From Pseudomonas sp. NFR16 (lineage in GTDB: Bacteria; Pseudomonadota; Gammaproteobacteria; Pseudomonadales; Pseudomonadaceae), in assembly GCF_900108875.1 (NCBI RefSeq), contig NZ_FNYJ01000001.1, forward strand, positions 248,001-312,000: 64,000 bases of DNA, in the 5' to 3' direction. Below, piece after piece: positions 1 to 8,717 of this stretch (positions are counted from its first letter, which is position 1; each line of letters opens with the position of its first letter). The notes beneath the pieces were generated by a model that had not been told where the DNA came from, ran no database searches, and saw nothing but the letters and a program-made list of their open reading frames with translations. The position numbers and the translations under genes were made by a program.

Positions 1-583
1 GGAGAATGCAGATGGCCCAACAGAGTGACGCGCAGAGCAGCAGCAGATTCGCACGGATGATCAAACCGTTGTTCCAGTCGAGCGCCATCGGATTGAACAG
101 CGCCGCCACGCCGGCAATGCCGAGTAACGTGCCGATCAGTTGGGTGCGAGTGAGTCTTTCACGAAAGAACAGGACGGCGGCCGGCAGTACCCAGAGCGGC
201 GTGGTGTAAGCGAGCACCGCTGAACGTCCGGCCGGAATGTCCGCCATGGCCACCGAGCCCAATACGGTAAACGCCAGCATCTGCAAGAGGCCAACGCTCA
301 AGAGCAGGGGCAAATCCCGGCGAGTCGGCAGGCGCAAGGTGCCGGTGATGAGTTGTAGCGCGAAGAGGCAGGCCGCGCCGGTGACGAATCGACTCGCGGA
401 AAACCAGATGGGCGTGATGTGGGACAGGCCGGTTTTCATCACTGGCCAGTTGGCGCCCCAGATCAGGATGGCGATCAACAGCAGGGCCAGGCCATTGGCT
501 TGCCTGGACCTGAGGTTGAAACCGGTCTGTCCGCCCTGACTGCAGGCTGCCGCGCCGGGACATTGATCGCTTGCGTTCCCCAT
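1..583 (-). CDS. EamA/DMT-family inner-membrane transporter (3' end beyond window)
   Basis: Reading leftwards from an ATG at 583, preceded by a GAGGTGAG ribosome site, the frame stays open to the window edge (194 codons seen). The protein starts with a polar stretch of about 28 residues. Hydrophobic segments follow, including one reading LLLIAILIWGANWPVMK, a typical first helix of EamA drug/metabolite transporters. The expected family length is about 300 residues with ten helices, so roughly a third is missing. The divergent Lrp/AsnC regulator gene 133 bp away suggests amino-acid-responsive control of an exporter; the substrate is not visible in the sequence. Confidence 0.85.
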   Translation of the reverse strand, partial: MGNASDQCPGAAACSQGGQTGFNLRSRQANGLALLLIAILIWGANWPVMKTGLSHITPIWFSASRFVTGAACLFALQLITGTLRLPTRRDLPLLLSVGLLQMLAFTVLGSVAMADIPAGRSAVLAYTTPLWVLPAAVLFFRERLTRTQLIGTLLGIAGVAALFNPMALDWNNGLIIRANLLLLCASLCWAICIL

Positions 584-716
584 GATGCTCACCTCATTAG
601 TAGATGAGGCCAGTTTAAATGGTGGGTGTCAGATTATTTCTCTCAAGATCCTTGCAAATCGCCGTAGCGCGATATAAATATTCTTCATAAGCGTCTATCT
701 GGAGAATAAATACCCT

Positions 717-1211
717 ATGCATCGTTTGGATCGCACCGATGTGAACATCTTGAATCAGCTTCAGGCTGACGCCCGGATTACCAATGCCGAGCTGGCGCGT
801 GCGGTCAATCTGTCGCCTACGCCTTGTTTCAACAGGGTCAAGGCCATGCAGGAAAAAGGGCTCATTCGTCAGCAGGTGACGCTGCTCGACCCAGAGCCGC
901 TGGGGCTGCACCTGAACGTCTTTATTCACGTCAGCCTGGAGAAGCAGGTCATCGAGGTGCTGGCGCGATTCGAGGCTGCGATTGCCGAGCGCCCGGAAGT
1001 CATGGAGTGCTACCTGATGTCCGGCGATGCGGACTATCTGATCAGGGTGCTGGTGTCGTCCATTCAGGCGCTTGAGCGGTTCATTCTCGACCATCTCAGC
1101 AAGATTCCCGGCGTCGCGAACATTCGTTCCAGCTTCGCTCTCAAGCAAGTGAGGTACAAAACCGCCTTGCCGCTGCCGCCCAACGGAATGACCCTGATTG
1201 AAAAGAGCTGA
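717..1211 (+). CDS. Lrp/AsnC-family transcriptional regulator
   Basis: A 164-residue protein, the usual length for the family. It starts with [20 protein letters not shown], the classic N-terminal winged helix-turn-helix of Lrp/AsnC regulators (about residues 4-60). The C-terminal half (about 68-145) is the RAM ligand-binding and oligomerisation domain, with the [17 protein letters not shown] pattern. A GGAG ribosome site lies just upstream of the ATG. It is divergent from the EamA transporter gene and probably controls it in response to an amino acid; that target is inferred from position only. Confidence 0.92.
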   Translation: MHRLDRTDVNILNQLQADARITNAELARAVNLSPTPCFNRVKAMQEKGLIRQQVTLLDPEPLGLHLNVFIHVSLEKQVIEVLARFEAAIAERPEVMECYLMSGDADYLIRVLVSSIQALERFILDHLSKIPGVANIRSSFALKQVRYKTALPLPPNGMTLIEKS

Positions 1212-1378
1212 TCGAGTGGTGCGCACGTTTTAACACGACGCTGACCTGGCGTCGCCTTAACGGAGGTGCCAGGGCCGTGGGACAGGTGAGGTGCCAGCGC
1301 GTGGGTGGCAAGTTGAAGCGATGGACACGCTGCCCGGATGGCGGACAGCGTGTGAAGGGGGCTGGCTGACTGGCAACC

Positions 1379-2509
1379 TTACCGGGTGGAAGGTTTCGAG
1401 ACGTCCAGTCTGAATACCTTGAGCGGCCACTGGACCTTCGACGTTCCTCCGTTGAACAGGCCGACCCGATCGACTTGAGCGGCCGGCAGGTAAATGCGGC
1501 CTTGCGGGTCAAATGCGGGGGCGTCTACCCAATGCAGTGCAGGGTCGGAAACGATGCTCTCGATGTTGCCTGAAACGCTGATGCGCTTGAGGGTGTCGGT
1601 TGCCAGGTCGCTGAAATAGAAGTTGCCTTGCTTGTCCATCGCCGTGCCGCCCACCGGAGGCAGGTCACGCCAGAACTGAACGCTGGCGGAGAGTGACTCA
1701 GGCGCCAGCGCGGCATCGTTGAGCAAGCGTGTTTCAACCTTGTACCACGGGCCTTCGAGCGCGGCGAAGTACAGCCATTTGCCGTCGATGCTGGTTTCCA
1801 GCGGGTCGGAATGAACGCGCAGTGCCGTGCCATCAGGCGCTCTGACCACCTTGCCGCTCAGGATGATATCTCTGTCTGCCGGTGCGTGGGTCGCCGGAGT
1901 GTTCTCCAGAACCCGGCGCATCGAACCGTTCTTCAGGTCCAGCACAACGATGCCTGGCACGCCTGCGTCGCTCAAGTAAGCATGATCGCCGTTGAAGCGG
2001 ATGTCATCGATATAGCTGCCGTCTTTGGCGATCGTGGAATCGAGCACGATCACTTTGACCGTTTTGCCGGACTGCACATCGACGACCACAAGCTTTGCGC
2101 CGCCGGGGATGACATGACCGCCGAAACCGGTGACGCCGGCATCGACGATCCACAACTGCCCCCGGTCATCCTGATGCAGGGCGTTGACGTTGATGAAACG
2201 CTGCGACGCGGGAATCGATGCATCGTCGCTGTTCCAGCGCGCGTCCGGAAAGGCAACGGGCTCGCCGCTGGCATCCAGTCTGGATACCGAAGGTCCCTTC
2301 ATGCCTGTCCATCTGGGACCTGATACGTAGACCTTGCCGGCGCTGTCGACAGCAACGGCGTTCCATACCGCCTGCGAGGTATGGGCGACCACCTCGAGCG
2401 CACGGTCGGCGGTATTGGTATTGGTATTGGTATTGGTATTGGCATTGCCATAAGCGGCGAATACGGTCATGGCCACGGGGACCAGCCAGCGTTTCTTGAA
2501 GGTTGTCAT
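1379..2509 (-). CDS. Secreted major royal jelly / Yellow-family beta-propeller protein
   Basis: A 376-residue protein with a signal peptide (KKRWLVPVAMTVFAAYGNA), so probably periplasmic. The body carries propeller-blade patterns such as NALHQDDRGQLWIVDAG, SYIDDIRFNGDHAYLSDAG and LYFAALEG, which match bacterial major royal jelly protein (Yellow) relatives, distant cousins of SMP-30/gluconolactonases. The enzymatic role is unknown. Right after the signal peptide is an (Asn-Thr) run encoded by a hexanucleotide repeat (see that feature). A GGAG ribosome site precedes the ATG at 2509. The gene is divergent from a LysR regulator, its likely controller. Confidence 0.8.
   Translation of the reverse strand: MTTFKKRWLVPVAMTVFAAYGNANTNTNTNTNTADRALEVVAHTSQAVWNAVAVDSAGKVYVSGPRWTGMKGPSVSRLDASGEPVAFPDARWNSDDASIPASQRFINVNALHQDDRGQLWIVDAGVTGFGGHVIPGGAKLVVVDVQSGKTVKVIVLDSTIAKDGSYIDDIRFNGDHAYLSDAGVPGIVVLDLKNGSMRRVLENTPATHAPADRDIILSGKVVRAPDGTALRVHSDPLETSIDGKWLYFAALEGPWYKVETRLLNDAALAPESLSASVQFWRDLPPVGGTAMDKQGNFYFSDLATDTLKRISVSGNIESIVSDPALHWVDAPAFDPQGRIYLPAAQVDRVGLFNGGTSKVQWPLKVFRLDVSKPSTR
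2411..2446 (-). repeat. Hexanucleotide microsatellite inside the Yellow-family gene
   Basis: Five perfect copies of GGTATT (2411-2440, plus strand) followed by one degenerate copy GGCATT (2441-2446). On the coding strand they encode alternating Asn and Thr just after the predicted signal-peptide cleavage region. Because the unit is six bases, copy-number changes would lengthen or shorten the linker without breaking the frame. Confidence 0.9.
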
Positions 2510-2598
2510 CGGCGAAACTCCACTGAAAGTAGAAGACGATGATCGCGGTTCCCGAATATCCTGATAATCACGTGAATACTGGAAAGAATTTCGTCGCT

Positions 2599-3567
2599 AT
2601 GAAGAAGATCATCCGTCTGGACGACCTGCACATGTTCGTGACAGCCGCCAAGTTGGGCAGTTTTTCAGCGGCGGCGCGTGTGCTGGACACATCCCCTGCA
2701 TTCGCCAGTGCGGCCATCCAGCGGCTCGAGGGCCAGCTCGATGTGCGCCTGTTTGTGCGCTCCACCCGGCGTCTGCGCATCTCAGACGAAGGTGAGCGCT
2801 ACCTGCCTCATGCCGAGGCGGCATTGATAGCGCTGACCAGCGGCGAAAGGGTGCTGGATGAGGGGCGTGGCGAGTTGTCGGGGCCGATACGGCTGTCGAT
2901 GCCGTCGGATCTGGGGCGCAATGTGCTGCTTCCCTGGCTCGAAGTTTTTCAGGCCGAGCATCCACTGATCCAGCTGCAACTGCGCATCAGCGACAGTGTG
3001 GTCGACTTCTTCACCGACCCGATCGATGTCGGCATTCGCTATGGCCTGCTCGCGGATTCAAGCCTGATCTCGCTGCCTCTGGCGCCGTGGAACCGGCGCA
3101 CGCTTTGCGCGTCACCCGATTACCTGGCCAGGCATGGCGTACCGGAAAACCTGGATGCCTTGGCCCGGCACAACTGCCTGCGCTACGTCATGAGCGAGCA
3201 GACCCACGAGCGGTGGACCTTTCATACCCGAAATGGCTTGAAAACCGTGGTCGTGACAGGCGATCGAGTGAGTGATGACGCGGATGTCGTGCGTCGCTGG
3301 GCGGTGAGCGGCGCGGGTATCGTTTACAAATCCAGAATCGATGTCATGGCCGACCTCAACGCCGGACGGCTGGTGGAAATCTTCGCGCAGGAAGTGGGTC
3401 AGCCTGCTCCCTTGCAGATGGTCTGTGCACACCGTCGCTCGCTGATGCCTGCCGTGCATAAGCTGCGCACATTCCTCGCGGCGCGGTGCAGCCAGTTGCA
3501 CGATGCCCCGAGCAACAGCCAGGACATCACGCAACCGCCACTGGATCAAGAGGCGGGCTTGATGTAG
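2599..3567 (+). CDS. LysR-family transcriptional regulator
   Basis: A 322-residue protein from the ATG at 2599 (MKKIIRLDDLHMF), preferred over an ATG at 2539 because LysR proteins begin this close to the helix-turn-helix and a GGAAAG ribosome-like site lies just upstream. The N-terminal HTH contains FVTAAKLGSFSAAARVL. The C-terminal part is the usual LysR substrate-binding domain of the CrgA/PP2 type, with DVGIRYGLLADSSLI. It is divergent from the Yellow-family gene and convergent with the cupin gene, whose 3' end it overlaps by 22 bp. Target and ligand are unknown. Confidence 0.9.
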   Translation: MKKIIRLDDLHMFVTAAKLGSFSAAARVLDTSPAFASAAIQRLEGQLDVRLFVRSTRRLRISDEGERYLPHAEAALIALTSGERVLDEGRGELSGPIRLSMPSDLGRNVLLPWLEVFQAEHPLIQLQLRISDSVVDFFTDPIDVGIRYGLLADSSLISLPLAPWNRRTLCASPDYLARHGVPENLDALARHNCLRYVMSEQTHERWTFHTRNGLKTVVVTGDRVSDDADVVRRWAVSGAGIVYKSRIDVMADLNAGRLVEIFAQEVGQPAPLQMVCAHRRSLMPAVHKLRTFLAARCSQLHDAPSNSQDITQPPLDQEAGLM

Positions 3568-4037
3568 TTGGCCGTACCGTCGATCCAGTCCTGGCGGGCT
3601 GGAGTGAAGACATCGACGTCGACGGTGCCGTCCTCCAGCGAATGAAACTCATGAGGCACGTTGGCCGGAAACACGATCACTTCTCCCGCGCGGACCACGA
3701 ACCGCTTACCTTGCGAGAAGACTTCAACCGATCCGGCGGTGATCCAGGTGATTTGTTCGTTGACGTGGTGGTGCAAGGGTACGACAGCGCCTTTGGCGAA
3801 AACCCATCTGGCCAGCGTGCTCTGGGCGTTGTGAACGGTTTGACGGGTGATACCGGCACCCATGTTCTCCACCGGGATCTGACTGAAGTCGTACAGGTCC
3901 GGCACGGCATGCCGGAACGGCGATATCGTCGGTTGCTGGCCTTTTCCGGGCGCATCGGTGATGGACGGTTCAGCCGCGATGGACTGACCGCTCAGGAGAA
4001 CGAGTGAGGCGAGGAGCGGAAGGGCGAATGCTTTCAT
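3546..4037 (-). CDS. Periplasmic cupin-domain protein
   Basis: A 163-residue protein from the ATG at 4037 with a clear signal peptide (MKAFALPLLASLVLLSGQSIAA). The mature part is a single cupin barrel: VPLHHHVNEQITWITAGSVEV provides the His-rich metal-binding motif 1 and FPANVPHEFHSLEDG motif 2. Such small exported cupins bind a metal and may act as dioxygenases or isomerases; no substrate can be named. It is the last gene of a minus-strand group with the monooxygenase and quinone oxidoreductase, and its end overlaps the convergent LysR gene by 22 bp. Confidence 0.85.
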   Translation of the reverse strand: MKAFALPLLASLVLLSGQSIAAEPSITDAPGKGQQPTISPFRHAVPDLYDFSQIPVENMGAGITRQTVHNAQSTLARWVFAKGAVVPLHHHVNEQITWITAGSVEVFSQGKRFVVRAGEVIVFPANVPHEFHSLEDGTVDVDVFTPARQDWIDGTANYIKPAS

Positions 4038-4115
4038 GTCGAAACCCAATAAGTTGCTGCAAGCGCCGAGACTGCGGTGGCGCCCGGCGCAATGTTCAAG
4101 GAATGGCGGTTAGCC

Positions 4116-4430
4116 TCACTGCACGAGGTCGAGCACTCGCACGTCCAGCGGGGCGGCCAACAGCGGTTCCGCCGTTTTCAGGAATTGCTGGAAGTGGCCT
4201 GAAGCGGCATGCTCATCGAGCGCCTCTTGATCTCGCCAGATCTCGTAAACGATCAGCGCTGTCGAGTCGTCGCGATCGACGTGCAGGTCATACCGAATGC
4301 AACCCGGCTCCTGCCTCGAGCGTGGGACCAACGTTTGAAGTGCCTTCAATAACTGCATTTGCGCGCCTTTGACGGCCTGCAGTGTGGCGACCAGGTAGAG
4401 CGGTGTGGCTGAGCTGGATTGGCTGTTCAT
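4116..4430 (-). CDS. Antibiotic-biosynthesis-monooxygenase-fold quinol monooxygenase
   Basis: A 104-residue single-domain protein, the usual size of the ABM ferredoxin-like fold. The signature region EPGCIRYDLHVDRDDSTALI followed by YEIWRDQEALDEHAASGHFQ matches YgiN-like quinol monooxygenases, cofactor-independent dimers that oxidise quinols. It sits 36 bp downstream of the quinone oxidoreductase gene on the same strand, which fits a shared role in quinone or electrophile handling; that link is inferred from context. Confidence 0.88.
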   Translation of the reverse strand: MNSQSSSATPLYLVATLQAVKGAQMQLLKALQTLVPRSRQEPGCIRYDLHVDRDDSTALIVYEIWRDQEALDEHAASGHFQQFLKTAEPLLAAPLDVRVLDLVQ

Positions 4431-4466
4431 CAGGATGACCTTCCGGCAGGGTGTGTGAGGTGGCGA

Positions 4467-5459
4467 TCAGCGGGCGATCACGATTTTTCCGATGGCTCGG
4501 GCGGACTCCAGTCGATCATGGGCAGCCCCGGCGCCTTCTCGGGTAAACGCAAAACGCTGGTCGATCAGCGGCCGTATCACACCTCTGTCGACGAGCGCCG
4601 CGACCCTGCGCAGGATGTCGCCATGATGCTTTCGCTCGACGTTGTGAATGATTTGAATGGGCATGAACACCAGATCGAGCTTGAGCCCCTTGAAATGCAT
4701 GTCGGTCAGGTCATAGGTGTCGTAGCCGATGATGGAAATGACGTGACCTTTGAGTTTTGCGGCTTTGAGCGAATTCTGCAGAACCTTGCCCCCGAAGGTA
4801 TCGAATACCGTGTCGAAGCCTTTGGAACCGGTAATGCGTTCGCTGTATTGCTCGGGTGTTTCGGCGTTGTACAGCGCGATTTCATCGGCGCCCAGCTTTT
4901 GCGCGATGGCCGCCTTTTCGGGCGTTGAGACAGTGGTGGTCACCCGTGCCCCCATGGCCTTGGCCAGTTGAATCGCAATATGCCCCACGCCGCCGGTGCC
5001 GCCCTGAACCAGCACATCATCCATCGGCTTGATCGACGCGCGATCGACCAAGGCTTCCCACGCGGTGATCGATACCAGCGGCAGCGCGGCAGCGTCGGCG
5101 AAGGACAGCGACTCAGGCTTGAGAGCGATCAGGTCCGCATCGGCCTCCATCTGCTCAGCCAGTGCGCCCGGAATACCGACGACTCCGCCGGCACAGCCAT
5201 AAACCTCGTCGCCCACCTTGAAGCCGGTCACGCCTTCGCCCACGGCGCTGATGATGCCTGCCACATCCATGTGCAGAACCGCCGGAAAGGTGAGCCCTGC
5301 GGTCCCTTCGCTGCCTTGGCGGATCTTGGTGTCGACAGGATTCACACTGGTCGCCTGCACGTCGATGACCACATGGCCGGGCCGGGCCTGAATGTCCGGC
5401 AGGTCCATGTCTTCGAAGACTTGAGAGTCCCCATGCCGGTTAATGACGATCGCTTTCAT
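4467..5459 (-). CDS. Zinc-type alcohol dehydrogenase-like quinone oxidoreductase (MDR superfamily)
   Basis: A 330-residue protein from the ATG at 5459, chosen because a GGAG ribosome site lies seven bases upstream. The N-terminal GroES-like domain has the MDR pattern (ATSVNPVDTKIRQG). The Rossmann fold shows VLVQGGTGGVGHIAIQLAKA for NADPH binding. Catalytic zinc ligands of classical alcohol dehydrogenases are not evident, consistent with the NADPH:quinone reductase / ZADH branch. It heads the operon with the ABM monooxygenase and the cupin and is divergent from a LysR gene. Confidence 0.9.
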   Translation of the reverse strand: MKAIVINRHGDSQVFEDMDLPDIQARPGHVVIDVQATSVNPVDTKIRQGSEGTAGLTFPAVLHMDVAGIISAVGEGVTGFKVGDEVYGCAGGVVGIPGALAEQMEADADLIALKPESLSFADAAALPLVSITAWEALVDRASIKPMDDVLVQGGTGGVGHIAIQLAKAMGARVTTTVSTPEKAAIAQKLGADEIALYNAETPEQYSERITGSKGFDTVFDTFGGKVLQNSLKAAKLKGHVISIIGYDTYDLTDMHFKGLKLDLVFMPIQIIHNVERKHHGDILRRVAALVDRGVIRPLIDQRFAFTREGAGAAHDRLESARAIGKIVIAR

Positions 5460-5473
5460 CGTTGCTCCAGAAG

Positions 5474-5537
5474 TCAGTTCACAATGACTGAAAATTATCA
5501 TCGAGCAACTGGAACGAATAGGCGATAATCGTTGTGA
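5474..5537. promoter_or_regulatory. Candidate LysR operator between the quinone reductase and its divergent regulator
   Basis: The 104-bp divergent intergenic region carries the palindrome TCAGT-N8-ACTGA (5474-5491) and two nested inverted pairs: TCACAA (5479-5484) with TTGTGA (5532-5537), and ATTATC (5494-5499) with GATAAT (5524-5529). This is the sort of spaced dyad bound by LysR tetramers; the assignment rests on symmetry and position only. Confidence 0.4.
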
Positions 5538-5563
5538 CTTACGGTCCCATTGGTTGCTAATTC

Positions 5564-6454
5564 ATGCTTGATTCCATCGATGACCTGCGGTTCTTCGCCG
5601 AGGTCTACGCCAGCGGCTCCATTCGTGCCGCCGCGGAAAAACTCGGCATCAGCCCGGCCGGGGGCAGCAAACGGCTGCTGGGACTTGAAGATCGCATCGG
5701 CCATCGCCTGTTCAATCGCACGACGCGCCGCCTGAGCCCGACGACCTACGGCGAACACTTTCACCCCCATGTGCTGACCATCCTCGAAGGCGTCGATGCC
5801 GCGCAGCGCGTGCTCGCCAACGATGCCGACATCTCCGGGAGACTGCGTATCACTGCCTCGGCGACGCTGGCGCGCAGTTACCTGTCAGAGGTGGTGAGCA
5901 GTTACCTGAATCGCTACCCGAAGGTGTCGGTGGAGCTGGATCTCACAGACCGCATGGTCGACCTGATCGCAGAAGGCGTGGACCTCGCCATTCGCTACGG
6001 CGCGCTGGAAGACTCAACCCTTATCGCCCAGCAGATCACGCCCTGCAGACGGCTGGTCTGCGCGTCCCCCGCCTACTGGCGCGACCACGGCATGCCTTCG
6101 AGCCCGGCGCAGCTCAGCGCGCACACGGCCTTGATCATCGGGGCGCAGCGGCGTTGGGTCTTCGCCCGTGACGATGTCCAGGAGGCTGTGCGCATGCGAG
6201 GACGGTTCGCGGCCAGCATGGGGGAGGTCGTGAAACAGATGGCCCTCGACGGACATGGCGTTGCTTTGCTCGCCGACTGGCACGTTGCCGAGGATTTGAG
6301 GGCGGGGCGTCTGGTCGAGGCGCTGGCCGACTGGAGCGTTGAGCCTCCAATCGGCATCTTTGCGGTCTACCCGTCGCGAGAAAACGTTTCGCCTGCCGTG
6401 CGCAGCTTTATCGACCACCTCAAACAGCAGGTCAGCGAAAAGCCGCTGACATGA
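5564..6454 (+). CDS. LysR-family transcriptional regulator
   Basis: A 296-residue protein starting MLDSIDDLRFFAEVYASGSI, a normal LysR N-terminus, with the HTH in the first 60 residues. The effector domain (about 88-290) includes VDLAIRYGALEDSTLIAQQI, typical of the DsdC/CrgA-like subgroup. It is divergent from the quinone reductase/ABM/cupin operon and very probably regulates it. Confidence 0.9.
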   Translation: MLDSIDDLRFFAEVYASGSIRAAAEKLGISPAGGSKRLLGLEDRIGHRLFNRTTRRLSPTTYGEHFHPHVLTILEGVDAAQRVLANDADISGRLRITASATLARSYLSEVVSSYLNRYPKVSVELDLTDRMVDLIAEGVDLAIRYGALEDSTLIAQQITPCRRLVCASPAYWRDHGMPSSPAQLSAHTALIIGAQRRWVFARDDVQEAVRMRGRFAASMGEVVKQMALDGHGVALLADWHVAEDLRAGRLVEALADWSVEPPIGIFAVYPSRENVSPAVRSFIDHLKQQVSEKPLT

Positions 6455-6535
6455 CGTACTGGCCGGCCCATTCAGCCCGCGAGTCACCAGGCCTGACCAT
6501 GCACTGGCTGGCAAGGGCAGCCGGCCGTCCGGCGA

Positions 6536-7375
6536 TCAGACACCCGGTGGGAAATCCGTGGAGAAGGCGAGTTCGCGTTGAGCTTCCAGGTCCGCCAGGC
6601 GCTTGCCCATTTGCTGGTGCATCGCGTTGAAAGCGTCACTGCCCAGCGCAATGCGTCGGGGCGCCGGATGCTGGTCGACGCTGTCGATCATCACTCGCAC
6701 CATTTTTTCGGGATCACCCTGAGGGACCGCGGCGGCGGCCTCGATCATCTTGCGTGCGTGGTTGGCCGGAGAGTCATCGTACGCCGCAAGCGGCGGCGTG
6801 AGCTGCGAATTTGCATACCGAAAACGGGTTCGCGCGCTGCCCGGTTCGATCAACGTGCAGCCGATATTGAACGTGGCGACCTCCATTGACACTGCGTCGA
6901 GGAAGCCTTCGATGCCCCACTTGGCGGCGTGATACAGCGAAGCGCCAGGAAACACGGCTTGCCCGCCCACGCTCGACAATTGAATGATTCGCCCGCCACC
7001 GGCGTCACGCAAATGAGGCAGCGCCGCGCGAATGACCTGCATCGAGCCGATCAGATTGGTGTTGATCTGATGGAAAAGTTGCTCATCCGTCGCTTCTTCG
7101 GCAGCCCCGAAAAGCCCGTAGCCGGCGTTATTGACCACAACGTCGATCCGGCCCAGCGCTGCGAAGGCACGGTCGACGACCGGGCGCACGGTCAGCGTCT
7201 GGGCCACGTCTAGCTCGGCCAGCCATAAATGTTCAGGGTAACGCGCTTGAAGGTCGGCGACGCTGGACAGCGTTCGCACGGTCCCCGCAACCCGGTCGCC
7301 GCGGGTCAACAGCTGCTCAGCCATGATGCGACCAAAGCCGCTGCTGATTCCGGTAATGAGCCATGTACGTTGCAT
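6536..7375 (-). CDS. Short-chain dehydrogenase/reductase (SDR)
   Basis: A 279-residue classical SDR. The cofactor motif is TGISSGFG near the N-terminus, NNAG is present (about residue 86), and the active-site YHAAK comes with an upstream serine in QLSSVGG. AAGGAG precedes the ATG at 7375. An AraC-type regulator starts about 95 bp away on the other strand, suggesting joint regulation. The substrate is unknown; sequence style matches oxidoreductases often annotated as aldehyde or ketone reductases. Confidence 0.9.
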   Translation of the reverse strand: MQRTWLITGISSGFGRIMAEQLLTRGDRVAGTVRTLSSVADLQARYPEHLWLAELDVAQTLTVRPVVDRAFAALGRIDVVVNNAGYGLFGAAEEATDEQLFHQINTNLIGSMQVIRAALPHLRDAGGGRIIQLSSVGGQAVFPGASLYHAAKWGIEGFLDAVSMEVATFNIGCTLIEPGSARTRFRYANSQLTPPLAAYDDSPANHARKMIEAAAAVPQGDPEKMVRVMIDSVDQHPAPRRIALGSDAFNAMHQQMGKRLADLEAQRELAFSTDFPPGV

Positions 7376-7470
7376 CGGGAGTCTCCTTGGAAAAACAGGA
7401 TGTTCATTCTAGGGACGAATATTGTCCGATTGATGAGGTATCCTCTCGTTTTCATGCGCGAAAATCTGAT

Positions 7471-8400
7471 ATGCACGCTGATCCATTTTCCGACCTGTTG
7501 TGGATGATGAATGCCCGGACGGTTGCCTCGGGCGGCCTGGTGGCCGGGGGCAAGTGGGCGCTCGACATTCCCGCTCCGGATAACGTGAAGTTCTGGGGTG
7601 TGGCGCGTGGCAGTTGCTGGCTGAAAATCAAGGGTGTCAGAAAGCCCATCCATCTGCAGTGCGGTGAAGTCGTGCTGATGACCGCTGCGCAGCCCGTCAT
7701 CATCGCAAGTGATCTGAAGGCACCGCGGATGGCGCTGCAGGATTTGCTCAGCTCCCGTCAGGGCGCCATTGCTTACCTGGGCAGCGGTGAAGAGTTTTTC
7801 ATGATCGGCGGTAACGTTCAGCTGGCTCATGCAAACGCCGATCTGTTGTTGAATGCGCTCGCCGGGCATGTGCATATCAGCGCCGAGTCAAGGCGAGCGC
7901 CGACCCTGCTCTGGTTGTTGAACCGGATGATCGAGGAGCGCGAAGAAGACATGCCCGGCGCGTCGGCGGCTTCGTCGCAACTGGCGCATCTGCTGTTCAT
8001 CCAGATCCTGCGCGCCCATCTCGAAGGGGGAGGGAGGGTCGATCCCGGTTGGCTGAAAGCGGTGAGCGACAAGCGTCTGGCTCCCGCCCTTCGTTTGATT
8101 CACAGCGATCCCGGGCGCACCTGGCCGCTGGAGACGCTGGCCCGCGCGTCGGCCATGTCTCGCGCGGCGTTCTCGGCGTATTTCAAAAGTGTCGCGGGCA
8201 TATCCCCCGTGGCGTATCTGACGGCGTGGCGAATGAAACTGGCCGAGCGAGCGCTGCGCGAGGAGCGGGTGTCGCTCGGCGCACTGGCCGAACGGCTGGG
8301 GTATGGGTCCGACAGCGCCTTCAGCAACGCCTTCAAGCGGCTCACCGGTGTTTCACCCAGACACTACCGGAACGCCCACGCAATGGATGGCGAGGCATGA
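7471..8400 (+). CDS. AraC-family transcriptional regulator with cupin_6 N-terminal domain
   Basis: A 309-residue protein from the ATG at 7471 (MHADPFSDLL). A longer frame runs upstream into the divergent SDR start, but family alignment favours this start. The N-terminal half is the AraC cupin_6 sensor (FWGVARGSCWLKIKG). The C-terminal half holds two HTH motifs, ending in the conserved ALAERLGYGSDSAFSNAFKR and GVSPRHYR. It likely controls the neighbouring SDR. No strong ribosome site is visible at the chosen start. Confidence 0.88.
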   Translation: MHADPFSDLLWMMNARTVASGGLVAGGKWALDIPAPDNVKFWGVARGSCWLKIKGVRKPIHLQCGEVVLMTAAQPVIIASDLKAPRMALQDLLSSRQGAIAYLGSGEEFFMIGGNVQLAHANADLLLNALAGHVHISAESRRAPTLLWLLNRMIEEREEDMPGASAASSQLAHLLFIQILRAHLEGGGRVDPGWLKAVSDKRLAPALRLIHSDPGRTWPLETLARASAMSRAAFSAYFKSVAGISPVAYLTAWRMKLAERALREERVSLGALAERLGYGSDSAFSNAFKRLTGVSPRHYRNAHAMDGEA

Positions 8401-8717
8401 TCGAGCGTTGCTCGGTCAACCTTGTCAATCCTGCGTCTCGCAGATACCGAAAAGCATTACGACGCTGAATTCAGCACGAACCTTCAAGACCCTGTTCCCG
8501 TCTGGGCGATCATTCACGCAGCACCGCTGTTGCGACGGGCGCAAAGCATCGTTGCGCGACAGGGTCATTCTGGCGAGTCGCACGCTCCTCTACGCTGGCT
8601 TCATCGCTGGCGTGCCGCTCCAGGCTTGATCCAGCGAGATTGCTGATACTCAACGGCGCCTCAACTGTCCTGTTGGCGGCGCGTCCGGAAAGCTCGTCAC
8701 AGGGAGAAGGCGTCCTG
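8401..8717. other. Intergenic stretch with no supported gene
   Basis: Between the AraC regulator and the cytochrome c gene. Only short overlapping frames without family character occur. It should contain the promoter of the molybdenum dehydrogenase operon, but I could not pick out a convincing promoter or operator. Confidence 0.5.

Noticed and set aside
8422..8646. 74-codon plus frame between the AraC gene and cytochrome c
   Set aside because: No similarity to any family and no start signals; considered noncoding.
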